Shown in pieces: positions 23,275 to 33,660 of a stretch of DNA of 64,000 bases (position 1 is the first letter of the stretch; each line of letters starts with the position of its first letter). This DNA is from Fragum whitleyi (taxonomy: Eukaryota > Mollusca > Bivalvia > Cardiida > Cardiidae): positions 24,940,010 through 25,004,009 of the forward strand of contig OX411559.1 in assembly GCA_948146395.1 (NCBI GenBank), written 5' to 3'. The translations under genes were made by a program, and so were the position numbers. Below the pieces are notes generated by a model, which was not told the origin of the DNA, did no database searches, and saw nothing but the letters and a program-made list of their open reading frames with translations.

Positions 23275-23564
23275 ATCAGCACAGTGTTTATGGCCAGTTT
23301 AAAAATTTGCGGAAAAAGGGAGATAATATGCCTATGAAACAATATCGTGGAAGGTTAACAAGGTGTAGTTATTGCTCAAAGATTTTCAACACGAGTTTTG
23401 AACTTACACGACATGAAATGACACATACTGGTGTTAAACCATTTGTTTGCAATATTTGTGGAAATCGTTTTAGGCTTAAACATCACACAACTAAACACTT
23501 GAAGTCAATGCATAATACTTGTCTAGAGGGAAATTTTACATATTTAGGTGTTTGGCATAACTAG
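23275..23564 (+). CDS. Alternative 3' terminal exon 4, two C2H2 zinc fingers
   Basis: The acceptor TTTTATATTTCAG ends at 23274, then AT-CAG-CAC (D-Q-H), phase 1. It encodes 96 residues: a basic linker 1-30 (RKKG, KQYRGR), finger 1 at 31-51 (C-S-Y-C, H-E-M-T-H), HTGVKP, finger 2 at 59-80 (C-N-I-C-G-N-R-F-R-L-K-H-H, H-x4-H), and a tail N-F-T-Y-L-G. Finger 1 contacts are T,F,E,R, different from exons 2 and 3 although the frame and tail are clearly related. Ends TAG at 23562-23564. It lies only about 470 bases behind exon 3, the shortest gap in the bank. Confidence 0.9.
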
Positions 23565-23954
23565 AATTTTGAAATTTATACACACTGTCACTCAGAAGCC
23601 AATCACCATAGAATGTATAGGATACAGGGCGATATGTGGACTGGTACAAAAGATGAATGTCCTCACTCAGTCTACTCCCCTTTTCTATGATTTTAGCATT
23701 GGTGAATTATAAAAACATCTCAACTATATCTTGAATAAGGTGTAGTTTCGATAATGATAATTCATCAACGACATTTTTCGCAAGAGGATTTATTTCTATT
23801 ACACATTTGCGTAATATGTGTAATGGAAGTTGCACCCTTGTAGATGAAAATCATGCTTCTTTTTCACTCTGGGAGCCAAAATTTTGGCCCAATCATCATG
23901 AAACTTTCTCAGAATCATTAAGCATGTTAAGTCTGGCCAAAAGGATGAACTGTC

Positions 23955-24192
23955 TTAACCCTTGTCATTTTGAATAAAGTTTGGCTAAAAATTTCATCAA
24001 AATCAAAGGGCAAGAAGCACTGAAAGTACCAACTGTTTTATTTGAAAAACTAAATCTCTTGACAATTCTGGTTACAAAGTGAGAAACAGGTGGTTTAGAC
24101 AAACATCAGACTGCACATATGCGCAGACTGATGTTTGTCTATAGCTCCTGCCAAAGCAGGAATATTTCGGGCTCAGCATGACAAGGGTTTAA
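23955..24192 (+). repeat. MITE family F, copy 1
   Basis: Inverted ends TTAACCCTTGTCAT / ATGACAAGGGTTTAA. The centre is a long palindrome around CAGACTGCACATATG and its complement TGCGCAGACTGATG. Full or partial copies also lie at 14030-14110, 24660-24840, 27460-27570, 29404-29650, 32608-32852 and 50417-50660. Confidence 0.7.
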
Positions 24193-24304
24193 CTAAAACT
24201 TGTGTATTAGAGATTCGTCTCAGCCTTTTGTTTCATAATACAAAATAAAAGAAAAAAGTTTGCCAAGTTATTTTAGTCTGACTTAACATATGTTGTTATT
24301 TAGA

Positions 24305-24590
24305 TCAGTTGTTCTTGTACGAACAATTGTTTTAGAACAATGAAATAATGTTATTTTTAGAAACTTGCATTTCTGTTAGAAACATCGCCTAAAATAAGAA
24401 TTTATAAGATAAATATGATACGCACTTAGCGTATTGTATGAAAAATAATCCAACTTGGTTGTTGGAAATGATAATTGTCTAGGCTATTATCAATTCCCCT
24501 AACCTCGTTAGATATTTTTTTTCATACAAAACACTAAGTATGTATCATATATATACTATCACTCTAGCCTTCTGAATACATAGTATGAAG
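24305..24590. repeat. Fold-back element, family U, copy 1
   Basis: The left arm (GCGTATTGTATGAAAAATAATCC..TTGGTTGTTGGAA..GATAATTGTCT) and the right arm (TTATCAATTCCCCTAACCTCG..TTTTTTTCATACAAAACAC) are inverted over more than 60 bases. Other copies are at about 26345-26900, 30440-31545 (interrupted) and 60445-60720. All lie between finger exons. Confidence 0.65.
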
Positions 24591-24869
24591 CCTAATTACT
24601 AAGACATTGTTTAACCATGTAACATGCTTAATAAAACATTGAAAAATTGCACCTAAATCAAAAAGCTGAAGGCACTTGCTGGAGTCTGGAAGTATTTTGA
24701 AAAAAAATATTAAACTTTTCTTGTTGTTTAAAAAAGAAAATCAGGTGGTATATACTAAGATCAGACTGCACATATGTGCAGACTGATTTTTGTTTATACC
24801 TCCTGCCAAAGCAGGAATATTTTTTAACACACCATTTATAAAAGGTCAGTATATTATGGCAGTATGTAG

Positions 24870-24985
24870 ACATGATGTCAGTGGTCTAGTGGTAGAACAT
24901 CAGCCTCTTGACTAAAAGGTCCTGAGATTGATTCCCGGGAGCGGCTATTGTTCTTGGTTCTTTCATTGGCCCACTTATTAGGTAT
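24870..24985 (+). repeat. tRNA-derived SINE head
   Basis: TCAGTGGTCTAGTGGTAGAACATCAG resembles a tRNA box A region and GAGATTGATTCCCGGGAG resembles a box B. It is too diverged to fold as a working tRNA; a SINE head is the best reading. Confidence 0.5.
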
Positions 24986-25194
24986 GAGTACTGGTGAAAT
25001 TTTCAGGAAGCAGAATCGAGTGGAAATAATCTATGTTGTAAGAATATGTTTTCCATTGATGTGAAATATATAGGTTTAAACCATGCTCTGTTACTATTAG
25101 TACTGAGACATCAAACTATTTGTAAATTTGTTTTTCAGAACAAATTAAGCTGCAAATAATGCTGTAAGTGATTGCTATCATAGTGTAGCTGGGG

Positions 25195-25345
25195 GCAATC
25201 CCTTATGTTGGCACTCATTCTTTGCAACCAATAATTGGTTGATAATCGCAAATAAATGTGCTATAGCAGCTAGAGGTTAGGAAAGGATGCAGTGGTAGTA
25301 CTGATGTGAGAAATACCAGAGGTGCATTTGTAAGAGGGAGATCAA
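25195..25345 (+). repeat. SINE family G body, copy 3
   Basis: CCAATAATTGGTTGATAATCGC, GCTATAGCAGCTAGAGG, TTAGGAAAGGATGCAGTGG and GAGAAATACCAGA; then broken at 25330 by about 240 bp (palindromic around TAAGAATTTTAAGACG / CTTAAAATTCTTATTGAG). The SINE tail follows at 25570-25660 (ATATCTGTTGTTAGG ... ATTCAAACAAACA). Confidence 0.6.
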
Positions 25346-25729
25346 AATCTCACTAAATAAGAATTTTAAGACGTCATAATGAAAAATTTTGAATAGTGAA
25401 AAGTTGACTGAAAACATTTGACCTGGCTTTAAGCCAATGCAAATTCATCCTTGTTTTCTCATTGAGATATCTTAAAATTCTTATTGAGCGTCTAATAAAT
25501 CTCACTCTGTGGAATGCTTTATCTTATAAATCTTTATAAGAATCTTAAGAATCTCTCTAATGAACACACCTCAGATATCTGTTGTTAGGTCCTCCAGCCA
25601 TTGCGATATGACTGAAAGATTGTTAAGAGCAAGGCAAAGCTCTATTCAAACAAACAAAAGTGTTTTCAGTGCTTTCATTCCTGTATTCTTCTAGCATTAT
25701 TCCGCATGACATGGGTTATTTTATTTCAG

Positions 25730-26217
25730 ATCAAAACACATATTTTAGTGGCAAGTTGGATGAAATGTCAACAAACGAGCAAGCATCAGATGTGTCTAAA
25801 TTCCACCTTACCTTTTCAGACATGTCTGAATTCCAACTCACTTTTGGGGATATGACAAAAATCCAACCGAGTTCTTCAGCCAAATCTAGATTCCAGCAAA
25901 CTTCGTCGGCCATTTCTAAAATCCAACCAACTTCTTCAGACATGTCTAAAATTGAACCAACTTTTGCAAACATGTCTAAAATTCTACCAACTTCTACAGA
26001 CATGTCTAAATTTCAGCCAACTTCTTCCAAGATGTATCAGTGTAGTATTTGTTTTAAGAGTTTTCCTAGGAAAGGTAACCTAATAAGGCATCATTTGATA
26101 CATACTGATGACAAGCCTCACAAATGTAGTCTGTGTGGAAGACAGTTTCGACTCAAACAACATCTGGACAGACATTTGACTCATTACCATTCAGTTTCTC
26201 GATTAAAATGTTCCTGA
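25730..26217 (+). CDS. Alternative 3' terminal exon 5, two zinc fingers with a 10-residue repeat linker
   Basis: The acceptor TTTATTTCAG ends at 25729; AT-CAA-AAC gives D-Q-N, phase 1. At 162 residues it is much longer than its neighbours because of eight exact-length 10-residue repeats (25795-26034, residues 23-102) of the type S-K-I-Q-P-T-S-S-D-M, a 30-bp coding minisatellite. Finger 1 is at 105-125 (C-S-I-C-F-K-S-F-P-R-K-G-N-L-I-R-H-H-L-I-H) and finger 2 at 133-154 (C-S-L-C-G-R-Q-F-R-L-K-Q-H, H-x4-H). Finger 1 contacts are R,G,N,R. The R-L-K-Q-H helix is shared with exons 6-8, so exons 5-8 form a subgroup. The Ser/Thr/Gln-rich linker may be a flexible or modifiable spacer; that is inference. 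Stop TGA at 26215-26217. Confidence 0.9.
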
Positions 26218-26344
26218 CGTGAAATAGCATTTATATCTGTTAATAATGGCAACTCTGATTTGTAAATGAACTGGGAATTGATATTAAAACTGTGTATTTG
26301 TTCCTAAAATCTATTATTTTACCAAATATTCAGTTTTGATGCAG

Positions 26345-26900
26345 CTGTGAGTTACTTTTTTCGTATAACTATACAAATATCTGTGTGATAACATCCCATA
26401 TGATATTTTTTTATGATATCACATAGATTTCTTTAGAACAATGACATAATGCAGTCATTTTTTGAAAATGTGCATTTCTGATAGAAACATCGACGAAAAA
26501 AGTAAAATAGAGGTTATAAGATAAATATAAGACATGCTTTGTGTATTGTATGAAAAAATATCTAACTTGGTTGTGGGAATTGATAATTGTCTCGGCAGAG
26601 CATGGACAGACTTCACGAAATACTTCCAGTCCCACTGACATGTCTGGTAAAAATCATGCCAGTCCGATAAGTTGTGCATGATTACAGGACTGACTGACCG
26701 GCAAAATCTAGTCACTAACACAATGTGTTGTATTTTTCTGTCTGATGAAATTCATTTCGGTCTGGTTAAAATTTTAAGTTTACCAGACCCACTGTTTGGT
26801 AAAAAATATGGGTATTTCGTGAAGTCTGCATGGACAATTATCAATTCTTCCAACCTGGTTGGATATTTTTTACATACTAAATACTAAGTATGTATTATTT
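26345..26900. repeat. Fold-back element, family U, copy 2, with an inner inverted-repeat insertion
   Basis: CAAATATCTGTGTGATAACATCCCATATGATAT and the arms match copy 1. At about 26590-26835 a second inverted-repeat element lies at the tip: CATGGACAGACTTCACGAAATAC on the left, GTATTTCGTGAAGTCTGCATGG on the right. Confidence 0.6.
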
Positions 26901-26929
26901 TTTTATCAGGTTTGTTATAGAAGAATTTC

Positions 26930-27200
26930 ATTTTTATCTCCCTGTATCAATATATTGGAACATACCTTATCAGTGTCTGTCTGTCTGTCAGTGAAAACTA
27001 AACATTTTCCTATAACTTTAACACTTTTCAGGTTACAATGCTTAAATTTTGACATTGATGTTCTTCTTATCAATACATATCATTCAATGTCAAGCTCAAG
27101 GTCATCCAAAAAGGTCAAGGTAAAATTATCAAGGCTTAACTCCTCGGAAAATTGCTTTTTTAGGGGCATCAGTGTTCCACAATCATGTCTTTTTTTACAC
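26930..27200 (+). mobile_element. Diverged Helentron-like element related to family B
   Basis: CTCCCTGTATCAATATATTGGAACATA head, (GTCTGTCTGTC) at 26975-26995, TCAAGGTCATCCAAAAAGGTCAAGG, and a 3' part GGGGCATCAGTGTTCCACAATCATGTCTT, matching the order of family B. Confidence 0.5.
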
Positions 27201-27229
27201 AATATTTTCTATAGATTATATTCATCAAT

Positions 27230-27292
27230 CGAGGGTCCAGTGCAAGACCGTACTAAGTGTATATACAATGCAGTCTTGCACTAAACCCTCAC
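27230..27292. repeat. Small hairpin repeat, family P
   Basis: GAGGGTCCAGTGCAAGACCGTACTAAGTG and TGCAGTCTTGCACTAAACCCTC are inverted. A longer copy is at 29925-29992, and a partial copy at 10140-10195. Confidence 0.55.
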
Positions 27293-28265
27293 AATGCCTC
27301 TAAATGTTGGCCTATGTGTTACTCTACCCTGGTCATGATGAATCATGAAACTTGGCAAAGTTGCAGTCAAATCAAAGTACTGAAAGGCATGGAATCTAAG
27401 AGTATGGGTCAATCTTTCTTTTGATATTCTTTTCATAAAACATATCTGCCTTTAAAGGTGACAAAAAAGTGATAGGCTGAGATCATCCTGCACTTATGTG
27501 ACTTATGTGCAGGATGATCTTGGTCTTTACCACCTTTTTATATTCGGGTTCAGCGTGACAAGGATTAATGATAATGGATCTGTGAACTATAGTGAAAAAC
27601 TAAGCCTGCTATCAAGCTTGAGTAATGTATTTTAATAAATAAACATGCATTTGGAATGCTGTGTGTCCAAACCAGTTCCGTCATGTGGTACACTTGCTAA
27701 AATGTTCAAGAACTGGTTCTGATATAGAACTGTAAACAGTAGTTCATGAACTCCTTGTTCTATAACTGGTTTTAAAACTAGTTCTTGAACTTCTAGGAGA
27801 AGTCCTTATGAACTCAATTTTCAAGAAGTTGAAATGAAGTTAATTAACTTAAATTAACTTAAAATCTTAATATTCTTAAGGTATTCTTGTGCCGATTTTG
27901 CTAATATTTGTTCAAAATACTACAATTAAAGTTATATAAGTCTGTTGTGTTTGTTCGAAGATTTAAAATCCAAACCTAAGAAAATAATTGAATTATTAAT
28001 GAAACAATAAAGATGCGAATGTCATCCCTTAAGATTCTGAAATGTTTTCTTCAATTTCTACTCTTTTCACTTGAATATTCAATCTTCAATAGAGACATGT
28101 ACATTAAAGTTTTGGTCTCCCAACAGAAAAAATGAATATATTACAGATAAGTGGGTTTTTTTTTCAGTGTATGGCAGATTTATATTTCATTGAGTGAACA
28201 ACAAAAGTTATTTTCTTAACGAAAAACAAACAATTTATTTATTCTATTTCTTTTGACTTTATCAG

Positions 28266-28343
28266 ATGTTAATCCACTGTTGTTTCTCAATTATCCATCG
28301 GAAAGCATTCAAGAATGGATGTTTCTACAAGACCTGCACAAAT
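28266..28343 (+). other. Possible relic of a further exon start (weak)
   Basis: A pyrimidine-rich stretch ending TTTATCAG at 28265 is followed by AT-GTT-AAT, open in the same phase (D-V-N-P-L-L-F). The open frame runs into the family A element at 28344. No finger follows before the real exon 6 acceptor at 28819. It may be a decoy acceptor, or the front of an exon whose finger part was lost. Confidence 0.25.
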
Positions 28344-28800
28344 TAGCTCCACTGGCCAAAGGCCACTGGGGCTATTGTCATGGCGCTGTGTCCGTTGTGC
28401 GTCTGTACACACGTCCAGTTGTAAACTTTTTCTTTAAAAATCATCTCCTCAATCCTACTACTGGATGAATTTTAACCAAACTTCACAGGAAGGATCCTTG
28501 GGTGACCCTCTTTCAAAGTTGCTCAAGAAATTTTGATCCATTAGAAAACATGGATTTAATGGGAGTGGCCAATTTCCAAATATGGTAAAAAGTGACTTTT
28601 CTCAGAACCTTATAGATGGATACCAATTAAATTTTATATGATTCTTGGATGACTCTTTATCAGTCTTCAAAAAAATAATGTGATCAGATGAAAAAAGCAT
28701 TTTATGGGCGGAGGTCATTTCTCTATTATGTTATATAGTAGAAACTTTGGAAATCATTTTCTTAGAATCTAAGTGATGGATATCAACCAAATTTCACTGG
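28344..28800 (+). mobile_element. Helentron-like element, family A copy 3, 3'-truncated
   Basis: TAGCTCCACTGGCCAAAGGCCACTGG head and two tandem units; it breaks off at ACCAAATTTCACTGG without the terminal hairpin. The break is only 20 bases before the exon 6 acceptor, so the element borders that exon's pyrimidine tract. Confidence 0.65.
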
Positions 28801-28819
28801 TTTTATTTGATAATTTCAG

Positions 28820-29097
28820 GCCTTCCCTCATTTCAAAGACTGTGTGAGGTGCCCGAGAAAAAGAAAGCCAAGACATCAAAGTTTGGAGATGATTACCCAT
28901 ATCGAGTATATCAGTGTGATATTTGTGAAAAGACCTTTATGAATAAGAATGACTTAAAAAGGCATTCTTTGATACATAGTGGAGTGAAACCTCACAAATG
29001 CAATATTTGTGGAAAACAGTTTAGACTTAAACAGCATGTGGCAAATCACTTAATTGCTAAACATCAAGTTATTGTACAAAGCGGGAATATTGGATAA
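28820..29097 (+). CDS. Alternative 3' terminal exon 6, two C2H2 zinc fingers
   Basis: The acceptor TTGATAATTTCAG ends at 28819; GC-CTT-CCC gives Gly-Leu-Pro with the G of the donor exon, phase 1. It encodes 92 residues: a basic linker 1-32 with E-K-K-K-A-K, which could act as a nuclear-localisation patch; finger 1 at 33-53 (C-D-I-C-E-K-T-F-M-N-K-N-D-L-K-R-H-S-L-I-H), HSGVKP, and finger 2 at 61-82 ([14 protein letters not shown]-x4-H). Finger 1 contacts are N,N,D,R, the same set as exon 3. Stop TAA at 29095-29097. The upstream intron contains a truncated family A element right up to the acceptor, so its splice signals may have been altered. Confidence 0.9.
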
Positions 29098-29403
29098 ATT
29101 CAATGAATTATAGGATTGAATAGAGTATGTTGTTAGTGGGCAATCAAAATGAGTAACAATATTCAGTTTACCTATGGTTGATGAATTATTATTCAATGAT
29201 AATTTGCTATTGGATTAACTTTCCTGTAAACTTTATCAAAATGTTCAAACAGTTTATGGTTTACTTTTGTTTCGTTATATGGTTTTGATAGTTATATATC
29301 ATGATGGGTTTGTGAAGCCACGTTGGTATAAGGTCAAGTTTCCACTTTATCGCAGACAAATTGCTTGAAACCCAAAATTCTGTAAATGATTCCAAAATGA
29401 ATC

Positions 29404-29650
29404 TTAACCCTTGTCATGCTGAACCTGGAATATTCCTGATTTGGCAGGAACTATAGACAAACATCAGCCAGCACATATGTGCAGTCTGATGTTAGTCTAC
29501 ACCACCTCTTTCTCACTTTCAAACCAGAATTGTCAATAGATTTAGTTTTTCTTATTAAGATTGACCTACATTTGGAACTTTCAGAGCTTTTTGCCCTTTG
29601 ATTTTGATGAAAATTTTCAGCCAAAATTTATTCAGCATGACAAGGATTAA
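29404..29650 (+). repeat. MITE family F, copy 2
   Basis: TTAACCCTTGTCATGCTGAA at the left, TTCAGCATGACAAGGATTAA at the right, and the palindrome ACATATGTGCAGTCTGATG in the middle. Confidence 0.7.
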
Positions 29651-29924
29651 AATACTTCAAAGGCACTGTTGTTTTCAGTCAGAGTAAGCTTTGAATAATG
29701 AAAGTCTGGAGATGTTAAAGCCTCTTGTTAAATCTTATTGTTCAGACCTTAAACAGTGATTTTGACTTTGGGTGTTTCTGAATGATAGAATGAACTCTTA
29801 GCATGACGCTAAGTCTTGTCCTCATTGAGGGAAACATTTCTATGCCATGTTATTTTGAAATTCATTCACAGTGCCCTATGAAAGCTAAATTAAAGGTTGT
29901 GGTGACACATGTCAAGGGTTTAGT

Positions 29925-29992
29925 GCAAGATTGTACTAAGTGTTTATACATTGTATATACACTTAGTGCAGTCTTGCACTTAACCCTGGTAT
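29925..29992. repeat. Small hairpin repeat, family P, long copy
   Basis: AAGGGTTTAGTGCAAGATTG and CAGTCTTGCACTTAACCCT are inverted, with CTAAGTGTTTATACA / TGTATATACACTTAG inside, an almost perfect 66-bp fold-back. Confidence 0.6.
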
Positions 29993-30101
29993 GTCTCAAT
30001 AGAAAATCATTTGGCAGATTATGGTAAGGAGTAATGTTGTTCTAATCTGACATATAGCATTTGTGTGTTTATTTCAAAAGACATACATTTATATATTTCA
30101 G

Positions 30102-30379
30102 ATTGGGACACAAGTGTTCACAATTTTGAAGCTCCTCATCAAACAGTTCTTCAGAAAGGCAAGACTGGCCATCCATCCATGACAAAAGATTACCCTTGTA
30201 GCGTTTGTGGGAAAAGGTTCAAGGACAAGAGCAATCTAAGGAAACATCACTTGATACATGCTGGAATTAAAAACTTTAAATGTGAAATTTGTGGAAAACC
30301 ATTTAGACTCAAACAACATTTGGAAAAACATTTTATTGTTATACATCATCAACTACTTGACTTTGGTAGTAAAATTTGA
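30102..30379 (+). CDS. Alternative 3' terminal exon 7, two C2H2 zinc fingers
   Basis: The acceptor TTATATATTTCAG ends at 30101; AT-TGG-GAC gives D-W-D, phase 1. It encodes 92 residues: linker 1-32, finger 1 at 33-53 (C-S-V-C-G-K-R-F-K-D-K-S-N-L-R-K-H-H-L-I-H), linker HAGIKN (not the TGEKP consensus), finger 2 at 61-82 (C-E-I-C-G-K-P-F-R-L-K-Q-H, H-x4-H), and a short tail. Finger 1 contacts are D,S,N,K. About 40 bases of intron before the acceptor (TTTGTGTGTTTATTTCAAAAG, ACATACATTTAT) are the same before exon 8, and the two linkers start alike (W-x-T-S-x-H-N). Exons 7 and 8 are therefore a tandem duplication that included the intron end. Stop TGA at 30377-30379. Confidence 0.9.
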
Positions 30380-30439
30380 TCTTTTTATACACTGGTAGAG
30401 GAACAGCTAAGAGGGGGTAATGCCGATCCATAATCTTTA

Positions 30440-30537
30440 TTTATCTTATAACTAAACAAATTTCTGTGAGATAACATCCCATATGATATCTTTTATGATA
30501 TCACATGGACATTTTTAGAACACTGACATAATGCGGT
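30440..30537. repeat. Fold-back element family U, copy 3, left part
   Basis: AACATCCCATATGATATC, ATCACATGGACATTTTTAGAAC and GACATAATGCGGT match the other U copies; the right part continues at 31424. Confidence 0.6.
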
Positions 30538-30539
30538 TA

Positions 30540-31421
30540 CAGTCGAATCTGTGTACAGCAGCCAGTCAAGGGAGAGGGTCAAATTGGCTGCTGTACACAG
30601 ATTGGCTGCTGTTCACAGTATCCTTAGGGCGGCCATGGCCATTTTGTCGTACCACTTTTGTTTAGCTCATTACCAGATCGCAAAACTATAGACTTCTCCA
30701 AATTCTAAGCAATTCCAAAGTTTCATTTTAAGTGTTTGTCATTAAAAGAATAAGGAATCATACCATTAACATAAAAAATATTGTGAAAACGCATGATTCA
30801 TATTCATCGAGAATTTCTCTTGGAAGATCCCAGATTCGAGCATGCGTATCACTTTCACACGATCCTCTAGAGAGAGGAACTTAACGTTTAGAAAGTGAAA
30901 TTATAGCGAGATTTGATATCGAAAGCAGGTTTTCGTCCATTTTAAAAACCTCGAGAAATCAGTTTTCTAGATGTGTAAACAACCTGTAATGCTCAAGATC
31001 ATTTTATTTAAAGAGACCCGATAAATTCGAAATCCTTTAATTAATTATCATCATTTAAGTAGATCAAATAAAATAATAATGGCCAATTACACGTCATTTA
31101 ATCGAAAACACGGGATTAAATCGATAATTGGATATTTATAACTTGTACATTACAATAAAGCGACTTCGGCTGTTTACTATAGTGGTGATTATCGATTTTT
31201 TCGAACACGACTAATTAAGTCGCGTGTTTTGTCAGATGACCGTTGTATAGGTGTTATATACTGCTGGAATTAGACCAATTAAGGTGACCGCTGACCGCAT
31301 TTCAGGAGATCAAGCTATTCACAGTGCAATTAAAGAAGGAATTTGCACGGGGGGAAATCGAGTGGCTGCTGTCGGCAGATTGGCCGCTGTGCATAGTTGG
31401 CGGCTCACACAGATTTGACTG
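30540..31421. mobile_element. Tc1/mariner-like non-autonomous element inside family U copy 3
   Basis: Left end CAGTCGAATCTGTGTACAGC and right end (reverse) CAGTCAAATCTGTGTGAGCC are inverted and flanked by TA at 30538-30539 and 31422-31423. Other U copies read GCGGTTATTTTTAGAA-like across the site, which shows the empty target. No transposase frame was found. TA duplication and CAGTCAAA-type ends are typical of Tc1/mariner. Confidence 0.65.
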
Positions 31422-31784
31422 TATTTTTAGAAGCTTGCATTTCTGAAAACAAGGCAAATAGAGGTTATAAGATGAATATAATACATAATAAGTATTTTGT
31501 ATGAAAAATGATCTAATAATCAGAGATCACTTTTGGTTTTCGTTGAATCTCAAATAAATTGTTGAGATGGGCTCTTCTCAACAAAGTTTCTTTTTTGTCA
31601 CTTTTAGAACATTCTCCATGAAGCTATTCCAGAAAGATTCTACTTTCCATGACCTTCAAGTTTAAAAAAAAAAATGGGTAAACATTGTGGAACATCCACA
31701 GAAAATAAGTGATTCTATTTGTGGACTGATCTGAAATAGAAATTTGTGTGTTTATTTCAAAAGACATACATTTATTTATTTCAG

Positions 31785-32044
31785 GTTGGAGCACAAGTAT
31801 TCACAATCTCAAAGCATCAAAAGATATACCGGTATACAGAATTCTTCGAAAAGACAAAGCTGACCAACAATTATTCCCACAAAGTCATCAGTGCGTTATT
31901 TGTGGTAAATCCTTTAAGCAAAAGAGCAACCTGACAAGACACAACTTGATACATGCTGGTGTTAAAGCACACAAATGTTTGCATTGTGGAAAACAGTTTA
32001 GACTCAAACAGCATTTAGAATATCATTGCTTTTCCATTCATTAA
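31785..32044 (+). CDS. Alternative 3' terminal exon 8, two C2H2 zinc fingers
   Basis: The acceptor TTATTTATTTCAG ends at 31784; GT-TGG-AGC gives Gly-Trp-Ser with the donor G, phase 1. It encodes 86 residues: linker 1-36, finger 1 at 37-57 ([21 protein letters not shown]), HAGVKA, and finger 2 at 65-86 ([14 protein letters not shown]-x4-H). The protein ends exactly on the last zinc-binding His, so there is no tail at all. Finger 1 contacts are Q,S,N,R versus D,S,N,K in its sister exon 7. Stop TAA at 32042-32044, followed 46 bases later by AATAAA. An overlapping frame at 31746-31934 is a shadow. Confidence 0.9.
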
Positions 32045-32090
32045 ACTGAAACTTTTTTAAAAGATTTTGTGGCTTCAGGGTTTGACATTA

Positions 32091-32096
32091 AATAAA
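32091..32096 (+). terminator. Probable poly(A) signal for exon 8
   Basis: AATAAA 46 bases behind the stop codon, in ACATTAAATAAACTTT. A polyadenylation signal this close supports exon 8 being a true 3' terminal exon. Confidence 0.5.
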
Positions 32097-32239
32097 CTTT
32101 ACCATAGGGGTCCGAAAATTACACCCCCCCCCCCCCCCCCCATTACCACCATATAGACCAATGAAATATTGTTGGTCTATGTGGTGGTGGTGGTGGGGAG
32201 GGGGGAATTTTGGACCCCTATGAACTTTACTGCCATCAT

Positions 32240-32505
32240 GGCTGGTTGGTAGTGCATCGGACTGTCAATCTAGATGTCCCAGATTCGATTTCAACAGAGG
32301 CACAAATCTTGCGACTATTTGTCTCCAACCAATGGGTTTGATAATCATAGACCTATGTGTCAAAGCAGCTGTAGGCTTAGGAAAGGATGTATTGGTAGTA
32401 CAAATGTACTGGTGTGAGAATACCAGGAATCTATTGTAAGGTGCTCTAGTGTCTGCAATATAACTGAAAGATTCTTAAAAGCGGCATAAAAATGCATTGA
32501 AACAA
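32240..32505 (+). repeat. Full tRNA-derived SINE, family G
   Basis: GGCTGGTTGGTAGTGCATCGG (box A-like) and CCCAGATTCGATTTC (box B-like) precede the family body CCAATGGGTTTGATAATC, GTAGGCTTAGGAAAGG, GAATACCAGGAATC and the tail. Placed next to a C-run/GGTGGTGG low-complexity hairpin at 32110-32215. Confidence 0.65.
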
Positions 32506-32607
32506 ATACCACAGGCTCTCTGGACCAGTTGGTTGAAATTTTCACTGGTCCTCTTGTCTGAGTTCAGATCTTCTAAATCTTTTTTTAGCTCTTGAGAAAT
32601 TTGAACT

Positions 32608-32852
32608 GAACCCTTGTCATGCTGAATAAATTTTGGCTAAAAAAGTTCATCAAAATCAAATGGCAAAAAGCACTGAAAGTACAAACTGTAGATCAATTTT
32701 TATTTGAAAAACTAAATATATCGACAATTCTGGTTTGAAAGTGAGAAACAGGTGGTGTAGAGTAACATCAGACTGCACATATGTGCAGAATGATGTTTGT
32801 CTACAGCCCCTGCCAAAGCAAGAATATTCCGGATTCAGCATGACAAGGGTTA
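32608..32852 (+). repeat. MITE family F, copy 3
   Basis: AACCCTTGTCATGCTGAATAAA at the left, TTCAGCATGACAAGGGTT at the right, palindrome GACTGCACATATGTGCAG in the centre. Confidence 0.7.
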
Positions 32853-33469
32853 TAACATTATTCAAAGTATAACATTGATAAAAATTCAGAAGAACCTACC
32901 AGTTTTCCTAATAATCAAAGTCCTCCGATTTGAGAACTGGTGTCAGTGTCTACCCCAGCCACAAGGGCTCAAATATCATTTAGATAGATCATGTTTATTT
33001 TCACCTGTTATAATAACTGTTTTTAACCAATGATAAAGTAATTTTGGCAAACAGTTTGGACCTTTAGATTATCATTGTTTAGACTCTCATCAAAACTGTT
33101 TGTAGTTTTAGATATTTTTGAAAATAGTTAAGACTCATACATTGAGATTATCATTATTAAGCCTGTAATCAAAACTGTTTTTAACCTTTTTTAGGAGTTG
33201 TGCAAAACAGTTAAGACTTAATCAATATCAAGGTTAATGAAATTTAGCCTTTAATAAAAGATGTTGTGAACTCGAGGATATTGTTCCTCAAACATCATCA
33301 TAGCTATCAGAATTTAATCTTACATGAATGTTGCTTGTATTAGCGATATGTCTTATCAGTCTGGTCAATATTCAACACAACTGTATTTGGTTGCTTAATC
33401 TGAAACAGTTGTAATTGCCAATATTCATGTGGGCAGTTACAAGTTACTATTTTGCACCTGTGACACTCA

Positions 33470-33660
33470 TTTTATTGACAATTTGTCTCTTGCTAATGGG
33501 TCGATAAATCTCAGACACATGTGACATAGCAGCTCAGAAAGGAGGCTCGGAAAGGATGTTATGGAAGAACATTGTTGGGTGCTCCAGCTTCCGCAATGTA
33601 GCTGGAATATTGTTGAAAGTTGCATAAAACCCCATTCAAACAAATCAAACAAACTTTTTT
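33470..33660 (+). repeat. SINE family G body
   Basis: CTTGCTAATGGGTCGATAAATC, GACATAGCAGCTC, GGAGGCTCGGAAAGGATG, GTGCTCCAGCTTCCGC and tail CATTCAAACAAATCAAACAAAC. The region 32860-33469 and 33661-34797 holds no recognised gene; 33735-33790 is a C/A low-complexity tract. Confidence 0.6.

Noticed and set aside
26411..26721. Minus-strand frames between exons 5 and 6
   Set aside because: They fall in fold-back family U and its inner inverted repeat; no domain evidence.
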